Source: Vicugna pacos (taxonomy: Eukaryota; Chordata; Mammalia; Artiodactyla; Camelidae). Taken from it: a stretch of DNA of 64,000 bases. A program made the translations under genes and the position numbers. Location: the NCBI RefSeq assembly GCF_048564905.1, contig NW_027328871.1, positions 4,464,001 to 4,528,000 of the forward strand, in the 5' to 3' direction. Position 1 is the first letter of the stretch; the number at the start of each line of letters is the position of its first letter. Positions 12,108 through 24,012 of this stretch are shown here, in pieces. The notes below the pieces were generated by a model, which did no database searches, had not been told where the DNA came from, and was given only the letters and a program-made list of their open reading frames with translations.

Positions 12108-14979
12108 TATACTGTGTTCTAAATTCTATATTCTAAAATCTATATTTATTAATGTGTATTCTATAGTCTTAATTCTGTTTTCTGCATTCAAATCTCTAAA
12201 TTCTGTGTTCTATATCCTTTTCTCCATATTCTATATTCAGTGTTCTATATTCTATATTCTGTATTCTGTATTCTGCTTTCCGTATTCTACAATGTATATT
12301 CTGTGGTCTAAATTTTATTTTCCAAATTCTATATGTAGTATTCTGTATTGTATATTCTATATGCTGTTTTCTAAATTCTGTATTCTAAATTCTATATTCT
12401 TTATTCTAAATTCTGTGTTCTGCATACCGTGTTCAAAATTCTGTGTTCTATATTCTCTATTCTGTATTCTATAATTTGTGTTCTTCATTCTATATTCTAT
12501 ATCCTATATTCTGCATTCAGTTGTCTATATTGTATATTCTGTGTTCTACATTCTATATTCTAAATTCTATATTCAGTATTCTGTTTTATATATTCTAAAT
12601 TCTGTGTTCTGTATTCTATGTTCTAAATTGTGGCTTCTATATTCTCCAGTCTATATTCTATATTTTGTGAACTCCATTCTTATTTCTACATTCTTTATTC
12701 TGCATTCCATATTCTATATTATATATTCTGTGTTCTACATTCTATATTCTAAATTCCATATTCCTTATTCCGTAGTATATATTCTATATTCTATGTTCTG
12801 CATTATATATTCTAAATTCTACATTCAGTATTCTGTATTCTAAATACGAAATTCTGTGTTCTGCATTTCATGTTCTAAATTCTGTGTTCTATATTCTCTT
12901 TTCTATATTCTATATTCTGTGTCCTTCATTCAATATTCTAAATTCTATATTCAGTATTCTCTATTCTATATTCTAAATTCTGTGTTCTGCATACCATGTT
13001 CGTATTTCGGGATTCTGTATTCTGATTCCATAGTTTACATTCTGTGTTCTAAATTCTATATTCTGTATAATATATTCTGCATTATGTATTCAATATTGTA
13101 TATTTTGTGTTCTACATTCTATATTCTAAATTCTATAATCTATATTCTAAATTCTGTGTTCTTTATTCCGTGTTCTTAATTCTGGGTTCTATATTCTCTT
13201 TTCTATATTCTATATTCTGTGTTCGACATTCAATATTCTAAATTCTATATTTAGTATTCTCAATTCTATATTCAAAATTCTGTGTTCTACATGCTATATT
13301 CTAAATTCTATATTCTATATTCAAAATTCTGTATTCTTCATTCCGTGTTCTAAATTCTGGGTTCTATATTCTCTATTCTATATTCTATATTCTGTGTTCT
13401 TCATTCTATATTCTACATTCTATATTCTGCATTCCGTATTCTATATTCTATATACTGTGTTCTACATTCTATATTCAATATTCTATATTCATTATCCTGT
13501 ATTCTATATTCTAAATTCTGTGCTTTGAATTCCATGTTCTAAATTCTGGGTTCTATATTCTGTATTATATATTCTATATTTTTTGTTCTTCATTCTATAT
13601 TGTACGTTCTATATTCTGCATTCCGTGTTATATATTCTATATTATGTTTTCTACATTCTATATTCTAAATTCTATATTCAGTATTCTGTATTCTATAATC
13701 TAAATTCTGTGTTCTGATTCAATTTTTAAATTCTAGTTTCTAAATTCTCTTTTATATATTCTATATTTTGTGTTCTTATTTCTTTATTCTGCATTTTATA
13801 TTCTGGATTCTGTATTTATGTTCTGTATTCTGTGTTCTACATCTACTTTCTAAATTCTATATTCTGTATTCTGTATTCAATATTCTACATTCTGTGTTCT
13901 GCATTCTATGATCTAAATTCTGGGTTCTGTATTCTGTTTTCCATATTCTATATTCTGTGTTCTATATTCTATATTCTGTATTCTATATTCTGCATTCCAT
14001 ATTCTATACTCTATATTCTGTGTTCTTCATTCTATTATCCAAATTCTATATTCAGTATTCTGTATTCTATATTCTAAATTCTGTGTTCTGCATTCCATGT
14101 TCTAAATTCTGTGTTCTATATTGTCTTTTCTATATTCTATATTCTGTGTTCTACATTCAATATTCTAAATTCTATATTCAGTATTCTGTATTGTATATTC
14201 TAAATTCTGTGTTCTGCATACCATGTTCAAATTTCGGGGTTCTGTATTCTGTTTCCATATTTTATATTCTGTGTTCTAATTTCTATATTCTGTATAATAT
14301 ATTCTGCATTATGTATTCTATATTCTATATTTTGTGTTCTACATTCTATATTCTAAATTTTATATTCAGTATTCTTTATTCTATTTTCTAAATTCTGGGT
14401 TCTGCATTCCATGTTCTAAATCCTATATTCAGTATTCTGTATTCTATATTCTAAATTCTGTGTTCCGCATTCTATGTTCTAAATTCTATATTCCGTATTC
14501 TGTAATATAAATTCTAAATTCTGTGTTCTGCATTCCATGTTGTAAATACTGGGTTCTCTATTCTGTTTTCCATATTGTATAATCTGTGTTCTGCATTCTA
14601 TATTCTGTATTCTATATTCTGCATTCCGTATTCCATATTCTATATATTGTGTTTTACATTCTATTTTCTAAATTCTATATTCTGTATTCCGTATTCTATA
14701 TTCTGAACTCTGTGTTCTACATTCTATATTCTAAATTCTATATTCAGTGGTCTGTATTCTATATTCTATATTCTAAATTCTGCATACCATTTTCTAAATT
14801 CTGGGATCTATCATCTATATTCTATATTCTATAGTCTGTGTTATATATTCTATATTCTAAATACTATATTCAGCTTTCTGTATTCTATATTATAAATTCT
14901 GTGTTCTACATTCTATATTCTAAGTTGTATATTCAGTATTCTGTATTCTATATTCTAAATTCTGAGTTCTGCTTTTCAT
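12108..14979. repeat. T-c block, SU1 (second copy of T-a)
   Basis: It follows T-a at a 5.11-kb shift: W 12,144, I 12,995, K 13,714, J 14,222. After about 14,765 it leaves the T-a path and follows the S-block path of about 1,590 onward (shift 13,172) into the next M island. It matches 44,545-47,227 in SU3, where a 189-bp piece is absent near 45,830. Confidence 0.82.
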
Positions 14980-15122
14980 GTTCCAAAATCAGTCTTCAAT
15001 ATTACCTAAGCTAAATTTTTATTCTGTTTTCTGCATTCTATATTCTAAATTATATATTCAGTATTATGTATTTTATATTCTATATTCTGTCCTCTACATT
15101 CAATTTTTTAATTGCTTATTAA
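14980..15122. repeat. M island 6
   Basis: CCAAAATCAG start and AATTGCTTATTAAG end, as in island 1. It opens the T-d block. Confidence 0.85.
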
Positions 15123-16282
15123 GTATTCTGTATTATATATTCTAAATTATGTGTTCTGCATTCCATATTCTAAATTCTGTTTTCTGTATTCTTTTTTCCA
15201 TATTCTATATTCTGTTTACTACAATCTATATTCTGTATTCTGTACTCTGCATTCCGTATTCTACATACAATATTCTGTGTTCTACATTCTATTTCTAAAT
15301 TCTATATTCAGCATTCCGTATGCTATATTCTAAATTCTGTGTTCTGCATTCCATGTTCTAAATTCTGGTTTCTACATTCTCTATTCTATATTCTATATTG
15401 TGTGTTTTTCATTCTAGATTTTACATGCAATATTTTGCATTCCATATACTATATTCTATATTTTGTGTTCTACATTCTATTTTCTAAATTCTATACCCAG
15501 TATTCCGTATTCTATATTCTAAATTCTCTGTTCTGCATTCCATGTTCTAAATTTGGGTTCTATATCCTCTTTTCTCTATTCTATATCCTGTGTTCCACAT
15601 TCTATAGTCTAAATCCTATATTCAGCGTTCTGTATTCTATATTCTAAATTATGTGTTCTGCATTCCATGTTTTAAATTCTGGGTTCTATACTCTGTTTTC
15701 CATATTTTATATTCTGTATTCTACATTCTATATTCTGTATTCTATATTCGGCATTCCGTTTTCTACATTATATATTCTGTGTTCTACTTTCTATTTTCAA
15801 AATTCTATATTCAGTATTCAGTATTCTATATTCTAAATTCTGTGTTCTGCATTCCATGTTGTAAATTGTCTTTTCTATATTCTGTATTCTGTGTTCTTCT
15901 TTCTATATTCTAAATTCTATATTTAGTATTTTGTATTCTATATTATTAATTCTGTTCTCTGCATTCAATTTCTAAATTCTGGGTTCTATATTCTCTTTTA
16001 TATATTCTATATACTGTGTTCTTCATTCTAGATCCTTCATACTAAATTTTGAATTCCGTATTCTATATTCTATATTCTGTGTTCTAAATTCTATATTCTA
16101 AATTCTATATTCCGTATTCTGTATTCTATATTCTAAATTCTGTGTTTTGTATTCCATGTTGTATATTCTGGCTTCTATATTCTTTATTCTATATTCTAAA
16201 TTCTGTGTTTACATTCTATATTCTAAATTGCATATTCAGTATGCTGTATTCTATATTCTAAATTCTGAGTTCTGCTTTCCAT

Positions 16283-16424
16283 GTTCCAAAATCTGTCTTC
16301 AATATTTTCCTTGCTATTTTTTTTCTGTTTTCTACATTATATATTCTAAATTATTTATTCAGTATTATGTATTTTATATTCTATATTCTATGTCCTACAT
16401 AGAATTTTTTAATTTTTTATAAAA
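16283..16424. repeat. M island 7
   Basis: Same form as island 3. It starts 1,303 bp after island 6, a spacing seen again in SU3. Confidence 0.85.
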
Positions 16425-18100
16425 TATTCCGTATATTATGTACTAAATTCTGTGTTCTATATTCTCTTTTCTATTTTCTATATTCTGTGTTCTACATTCT
16501 ATATTGTAAAGTTTATATTCAGCATTCTGTATTCTATATTCTAAATTCTGTGTTCTACATTCTATATTCTAAATTCTATATTCAGTGTTCTGTATTCTAT
16601 ATTCTAAATTCTGTGTTCTGCATTCCATGTCCTAAATTCCCGGTTCTGTATTCTGTTCTCCATATTCTGCATTCTGTGTTCTATATTCCATATTCTGTAG
16701 TCTATTTTCGGCATTCCGTATTCTATATTCCATATTCTGTGTTTTAAATACTATATTCTATATTCTATATTCAGTATTCCGTATTCTATATTCTATACCC
16801 TGTGTTCTATATTTTATATTCTAAATTCTATATTCAGTATTCCGTATTCTATATTCTATATTCTGGGTTCTTCATTCCATGGTCTAAAATCTATATTCAG
16901 TATTCTTTATTCTATATTTTAAATTTTGATTTTGCATTCCATGTTCTAAATTCTATATTCAGTATAAATAATCTATATTCTACGTTCTGTGTTCTGCATT
17001 CTATTTTCTTAATTCAGTTTACTGTATTCTGTTTTCCATATTCTATATACTGTGTTTTAGATTGTATATTCTGTATTCTATATTCTGCATTCCGTATTCT
17101 ATATTCTATATTCTGTGTTTTACATTCTATATTCTAAATACTTATTTCAGTGTTCTGTATTCTATATTCTTAATTCTGTGTTCTGCATTCCATGTTGTAA
17201 ATTCTGGGTTCTGTATTCTGTTTTCCATATTCTAAATTCTGTGTTCTACATTCTATATTCTGTATTCTATATTCTGCATTCCGTATTCTATATTCTATAT
17301 TCTGTGTTCTATATTCTATATTCTAATTTCTGTATTCAGTATTCTGTATTCTACATTGTAAATTCTGTGTTCTGCATTCCATTTTCTAAATTCTGGGTTC
17401 TATAAACTTTATCCTATATTCTATATTCTGTGTTCTACATTCTATATTCTAAATACTATATTCAGTATTCCATGTTCTATATACTAAATTCTGTGTTCTA
17501 CATTCTATATTCTATATTCTATATCCAGTATTCTGTATTCTATATTCTAAATTCTGTGTTATGCATTCCATGTTCCAAATTCAGGGTTCTATAAATTTTA
17601 TTCTATATTCTATATTCTGTGTTCTCCACTACATTCTAAATACTATATTCAGAATTCTGTGTTCTATATTCTAAATTCTGTGTTCTACATTCTATATTCT
17701 ATATTCTATATCCAGTATTCTGTATTCTATATTCTAAATTCTGTGTTCTGCATTCCATGTTCTAAATTTTGGGTTCTATATTCTCTATTCTATATTTTAT
17801 ATTCTGTGTTCTACATTCTATATTCTAAATTTTGTATTCAGTATTCTGTATTCTATATTCTAAATTCTGTGTTCTACATTCTATATTTTAAATTCTATAT
17901 TCAGTAGTCTGTGTTCTATATTCTAAATTCTGTGTTCTGCATTCCATGTTCTAAATTCTATATTCAGTATTTTGTATTCTATATTCTAAATTCTATGTTA
18001 TGCATTCAATGTTATAAATTCTATATTCAGTATTCCGTATGCTATATTATAAATTCTGGGTTCTGCATTCCATGTTCTAAATTCTGGGATCTATAATCTA

Positions 18101-19975
18101 TATTCTATATTCTATACTCTGTGTTCTACATTCTATAATCTAAATACTATATTCAGCTTCCTGTATTCTATATTATAAATTCTGTGTTCTACATTCTATA
18201 TTCTAAATTCTATATTCAGTATTATTTAATCTATATTCTAAATTCTGTGTTCTGCATAGCATGTTCTTTATTCTGGATTCTATATTCTGTATTCTACATT
18301 CTATATTCTGTGTTCTGCATTCTATATTCTAAATTCTATATTCAGTATTCTTTTTTCTATATTCTAAATTCTCTGTTCTACATTCTATATTCTAAATTGT
18401 ATATTCAGTATGCTGTATTCTATATTCTAAATTCTTAGTTCTGCTTTCAATGTTCCAAAATCTGGCTTCAATATTTCTTAGCTATTTTTTTATTCTGTTT
18501 TCTCCATTCTATATTCTAAATTATTTATTCAGTATTCTGTATTTCATATTCTATATTCTGTGTTCTACATAGAATTTTTTAATTATTTATATAGTATTCT
18601 ATATATTATATTCTCAATTCTGTGTTCTGCATTCCATGTTCTAAATTCTGGGTTCTATATTGTCTTTTCTATTTTCTATATTCTGTGTTCTACATTGTAT
18701 ATTGTAAATTTTATATTCAGCATTCTGTATTCTATATTCTAAATTCTGTGTTCTACATTCTATATTCTATATTCTATATTCAGTATAATGTATTCTATAT
18801 TCTAAATTCTGTGTTCTGCATTACATGTTCTAAATTCTCTATTCTATACTCTCTATTATATATTCTATATTCTATATTCTGTGTTCTACATTCTATATTC
18901 TAAATTCTATATTCATTAATGTGTATTCTATACACTTAATTCTGTGTTCTGCATTCCAAGTTCTAAATTCTAGGTTCTATATTCTGTTTTCCATATTTTA
19001 ATTCTGTGTTCTACATTCTATGTTCTTAATTTTATATTCAGTATTATGTATTGTATAATCTAAATTCTGTGTTCTGCATTCCATGTTCTAAATTCTCTAT
19101 TCTATATTCTGTGTTCTACTTTATATATTCTTAATTATATATTCTGTATTCAGTATTCTATATTCTAAATTCTGTGTTCTGCATTCCATGTTCTTAATTC
19201 TGGTTTCTACATTCTCTATTCTATATTCTATATTGTGTGTTTTTCATTCTAGATTTTACATACAATATTTTGCATTCCGTATACTATATTCTATATTTTG
19301 TGTTCTACATTCTATTTTCTAAATTCTATACCCGGTATTCCGTATTCTATATTCTAAATTCTCTTTTCTGCATTCCATGTTCTAAATTTGGGTTCTATAT
19401 CCTCTTTTCTATATTCTATATCCTGTGTTCCACATTCTATAGTCTAAATCCTATATTCAGCGTTCTGTATTCTATATTCTAAATTATGTGTTTTGCATTC
19501 CATGTTTTAAATTCTGGGTTCTATACTCTGTTTTCCATATTTTATATTCTGTATTCTACATTCTATATTCTGTATTCTATATTCGGCATTCCGTTTTCTA
19601 CATTATATATTCTGTGTTCTACTTTCTATTTTCAAAATTCTATATTCAGTATTCTGTATTCTATATTCTAAATTCTGTGTTCTGCATTCCATGTTGTTAA
19701 TTGTCTTTTCTATATTCTGTATTCTGTGTTCTTCTTTCTATATTCTAAATTCTATATTTAGTATTTTGTATTCTATATTATTAATTCTGTTCTCTGCATT
19801 CAATTTCTTAATTCTGGGTTCTATATTCTCTTTTATATAATCTATATACTGTGTTCTTCATTCTAGATCCTTCATACTAAATTTTGAATTCCGTATTCTA
19901 TATTCTATATTCTGTGTTCTAAATTCTATATTCAAAATTCTATATTCCGTATTCTGTATTCTATATTCTAAATTC
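18101..19975. repeat. T-e block, SU1
   Basis: It carries M 18,452, W 18,911, G 19,235 and H 19,851. It matches 2.2-3.95 kb at shift 15,890-15,891, 50,222-52,097 at shift about 32,122, and 32,640-34,228 at shift 14,334. At marker G it has the TACATACAATA form that defines a second lineage shared with 33,569 and 51,357. Confidence 0.8.
18452..18592. repeat. M island 8
   Basis: Same form as island 2, but with TTTCTTAGC. It starts 2,169 bp after island 7. Confidence 0.85.
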
Positions 19976-22232
19976 TGTGTTTTGTATTCCATGTTGTATA
20001 TTCTGGCTTCTATATTCTTTATTCTATATTCTAAATTCTGTGTTCTGCATCCATGTTGTAAATTATATATTCAGTATTCTGTATTCTATATTCTATATTG
20101 TGTGTTCTGCATTCTATATTCTAAATTCTATATTTGGTATTCTGTATTCTATATTCTTAATTCTGTGATCTGGTTTGCATGTTCTAAATTCTGAGTTCTA
20201 TATTCTCTATTCTATATTCTAAATTTTGTGCATTTCATTCTATATTCTACAATCTATATTCTGTATTAGGTATTCTATATTCTTTTTTTCGGTGTTCTAC
20301 ATTCCATATTCTAAATTTATATGCACTATTCTGTATTCTATACTGAATTCTGTGTTCTGCATTCCATGTTCTAAATTCTGGGTTCTATACACTTTATTCT
20401 ATATTCTATATTCTGTGTTCTACATTCTATATTCTAAATTCCATATTCAGTGTTCTGTATTGTACATTCTAAATTCTGGGTTCTGATTCCATGTACTAAA
20501 TTCTGGGTTCTACATTCTCTATTCTATTTTCTATATTCTGTGTTTTACATTTTATATTCTAAATTCTATATTCAGTAATCTGTATTCCATATTCTAAATT
20601 CTGTGTTCTTCATTCTATATTCAAAATTCTATATTCAGTATTCTGTATTGTATGTTCTAAATACCGTGTTCTGCATTCAATGTTCTAAATTCTGTGTTCT
20701 GCATTCCAAGTTCTTAGGTCTGGGATCTATAATCTATATTCTATATTCTGTGTTCTACATTCTACATTCTAAATTCTATATTCAGTATTATTTAATCTAT
20801 ATTCTTAATTCTGTGTTCTGCATAGCATGTTCTTTATTCTGGATTCTATATTCTGTATTCTACATTCTATATTCTGTGTTCTATATTCTATATTCTAAAT
20901 TCTATATTCAGTATTCTTTATTCTATATTCTAAATTCGGTGTTCTACATTCTATATTCTAAATAGTATATTCAGTATTCTGTATTCTATATTCTAAATTC
21001 TGTGTTCAGCATTCCATGTTCTGAATTCTGATTTCTGTATTCTGTTTCCATATTCTATATTCTGTGTTCTACATTGTATAATATAAATTCTATGTTCAGT
21101 GTTCTGTAATCTATATTCTTAATTCTGTGTTCTGCATTCCATGTTCTAATTTCTCTATTCTATAATCTATATCCTATGTTCTACTTTCTATATTCTAAAT
21201 TCTATGTTCAGTATTCTGTATTCTATATTCTAAATTCTGTGTTCTGCATTCCATGTTCTAAATTCTCTATTCTATAATCTATATTCTGTGTTCTACTTTC
21301 TATATACTTAATTTTATATTCAGTATTCTGTATTCTTTATTTTAAATTCTGTGTTCTACATTTTAAATTCTAAATCCTATATTTGGTATAATGTATTCTA
21401 TATTCTAAATTCTGTGTTCTGCATTCCATGATCTATTTTCTGGGTTCTATAATCTCTTTTCCTTATTTTATATTGTTTCCAAATTCTATATTCTGCATTC
21501 CGTATTCTACATTATATATTCTGTGTTCTACCTTTTATTCCAAATTCTATATTCAGTATTCTGTATTCTCTATTCTAAATTAAGTGTTCTGCATTCCATG
21601 TTCTAAATTCTCTATTCTCTATTCTATATTCTGTGTTCTAATTTCTATATTCCAAATTCTATATTCAGTATTCTGTATTCTATATTCTGAATTCTGTGTT
21701 CTGCATTCTATGTTCTAAATTCTATGTTCAGTATACTGTATTATATATTCTAAATTCTGTGTTCCGCATTCCATGTTCTAAATTCTGGGTTCTTTATTCT
21801 GTATTCTATATTCTATATTCTGTGTTCTACATACTATATTCTAATTTCTATATTCAGTATTCTGTATTCTATATTCTAAATTCTGTGGTGTGCATTCCAT
21901 GTTCTAAATTCTGGCTTCTATATTCTCTATCCTATATTCTATACTTTGTGTTCTTCATTCTATATTCTAAATTCTATATTCTGCATTCCGTATTCTATTT
22001 TCTTTATACTGTGTTCTACATTCTATATTCTAAATTCTATCTTCATTATTCTGTATTCTATATTCTAAATTCTGTGTTCTACATTCCATGTTCTAAATTC
22101 TGGGTTCTGTATTCTGTTTTACATGTTTTATATTTTGTGTTCTACATTCTATATTCTGTATTCAATATTCTGCATTCCGTATTCTAAATTCTATTTCTGT
22201 GTTCTTCATTCTAATTTCTGGGTTCTGCATTC
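19976..22232. repeat. T-f block, SU1
   Basis: It carries marker N at 20,226. It matches 52,098-53,537 in SU3. The SU3 copy lacks a 63-bp step near 52,110 and 758 bp equivalent to about 21,140-21,900. Most of the 758-bp piece is made of short A-C units around CTATTCTATATTCTGTG. Confidence 0.75.
20226..20300. repeat. Marker N (2 copies)
   Basis: TTTTGTGCATTTCATTC followed by CTTTTTTTCGGTG. The second copy is at 52,286. It is missing from SU2. Confidence 0.82.
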
Positions 22233-22900
22233 CATGTTCTAAATTCTGTGTTCTGTATTCTTCATTCTCTATTCTTTATTCTGTGTTCTGCATTCTCTAT
22301 TCTACATTCTCTTTTCTGTATTCTATATTCTACATTCTGTGTTCTGCATTCAATGTTCTAATTTCTGGTTTCTGTATTCTGTATTCTATATTCTGTTTTG
22401 TACATTCTAAAGTATACATTCTATATTCTGTATTCTGTACTCTATATTCTAAATTCCGTGTTCTGAATTCTACGTTCTAAACTCTGGGTTCTGTATTCTG
22501 TTTTCTATATTCTATATTCTGTGTTATACATTCTCTATTCAACATTCTGTATACTCTATTCTATATACTAAATTCTGTTTTCTGAATTCCATGTTCTAAA
22601 TAATGTGTTCTGCATTGTGTATTCTATATTCTAAAATCTGTGTTGTATATTCTGTGTTATACATTCTATATTCAGTATTCAATATTCTAAAATCTAAACT
22701 CTGTGTTCTGAATTCCATGTTCTAAATTCTGTGTTCTGTAGTCTGTATTCTGAATTCCATATTCTCTTACTACATCCAGTATTCTACATTCTATATTCTG
22801 TATTCTGTATACAATATTCCATATACTGTGTTCAACAATGTAAATACTATATTCTATATTCTGTATTCTGCACTCTATATTCTAAATTCTGTGTTCTGAA

Positions 22901-22930
22901 TTACAACTTGTATAATCAAGTTTCTGCATT
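22901..22930. repeat. Marker O (first of 3)
   Basis: An E module changed to TTACAACTTGTATAATCAAG. Copies start at 22,901, 37,198 and 54,018. Confidence 0.87.
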
Positions 22931-23135
22931 CTGTATTCTATATTCTAAATTCTGTGTTCTACATTCTGTATTCTACATTGTATATTATGTATTCTGTATC
23001 CTATATTCTATATTATGCGTTCTGATTTCCATGTTCTAAATTCTGGGTTCTGTATTCCGTAATCTTTATTCAATATTCTGTGTTCTACATTCTGTATTGT
23101 ACATTCTATATACTGTATTCTATATTATAAATTCT

Positions 23136-23173
23136 GTGTACAACATTCTATATACCACATAATATTTCGGTAT
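23136..23173. repeat. Marker P (first of 3)
   Basis: GTGTACAACATTC, then ACCACATAATATTTCGG. Copies start at 23,136, 37,433 and 54,253, always 235 bp after O. Confidence 0.87.
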
Positions 23174-23986
23174 ACTTTATTATATATTCTGTGTTCTGAA
23201 TTCCTTGTTCTAAATTTTGCATACTGCATTCTGTATTCTATATTCTATATTCTGTGTTCTACATTCTATATTCTACATTCTATTCCTTTATTCTATATTA
23301 TGTATTGTGTGTTCTGAATTCCATGTTCTGAATCCTGCGTTCTGTATGCTGTATTCCATATTTTGTGTTTTGAATTCTATGTTCTAAATTCTATATTCAG
23401 CATTCTGTAATCTAAAGTCTTAATTCTGTGTTCTGCATTCTATGGTCTAAATTCTGGGTACTGTATTCTGTTTTCCATATTCCATATTCTGTGTTCTATA
23501 TTCTATATTCTGTATTCCGTATTCTATATTCTATACTCTGTGTTCTACATTCTATATTCTGCATACTGTATTCAGTATACTGTATTCTATATTCTAAATT
23601 CTGTGTTCTGCACCCATGTTCTAAATCCTGGGTTCTATATTTTCTTATCTATATTCTATATTCTGTGCTCTATATTCTACATTCTAAATTCTATATTCAG
23701 TATTCTGTATTTTATATTCTTTATTAAGTGTTCTACATTCTATATTCTATGTTCTATATTCAATATTCTGTATTCTATATTCTTAATTCTATGTTCTGCA
23801 TTCCGGGTTCTAAGTTCTGTGTTCTATTCTCTCCAGTATATATTCTATATTTGTGTTCTTCATTCTACATTCTACAAAGTATATTCTGCATTCCGTATTC
23901 TATATTCTATATTCTACGTTCTACATTCTATATTCTAAAATATTTATTCAGTTTTCTGAATTCTATATTCTAAATTCTCTGTTCTG

Positions 23987-24012
23987 CATTAGATTTCTAA
24001 ATTCTGGTTGCT
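23987..24012. repeat. Marker Q (first of 3)
   Basis: CATTAGATTTC then CTGGTTGC. Copies start at 23,987, 38,284 and 55,104. Confidence 0.85.

Larger units (their letters stand above)
14980..18100. repeat. T-d block, SU1 (S-like, short form)
   Basis: Starting at an M island, it carries G (15,400), H (16,016), M (16,283) and F (17,572). It matches 3.28-6.05 kb at shift 12,055. Compared with the S blocks it lacks 1,117 bp between the equivalents of 2,161 and 3,284, so the second M island and the W marker are missing. The SU3 copy at 47,228-50,221 shares this gap. Confidence 0.83.
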
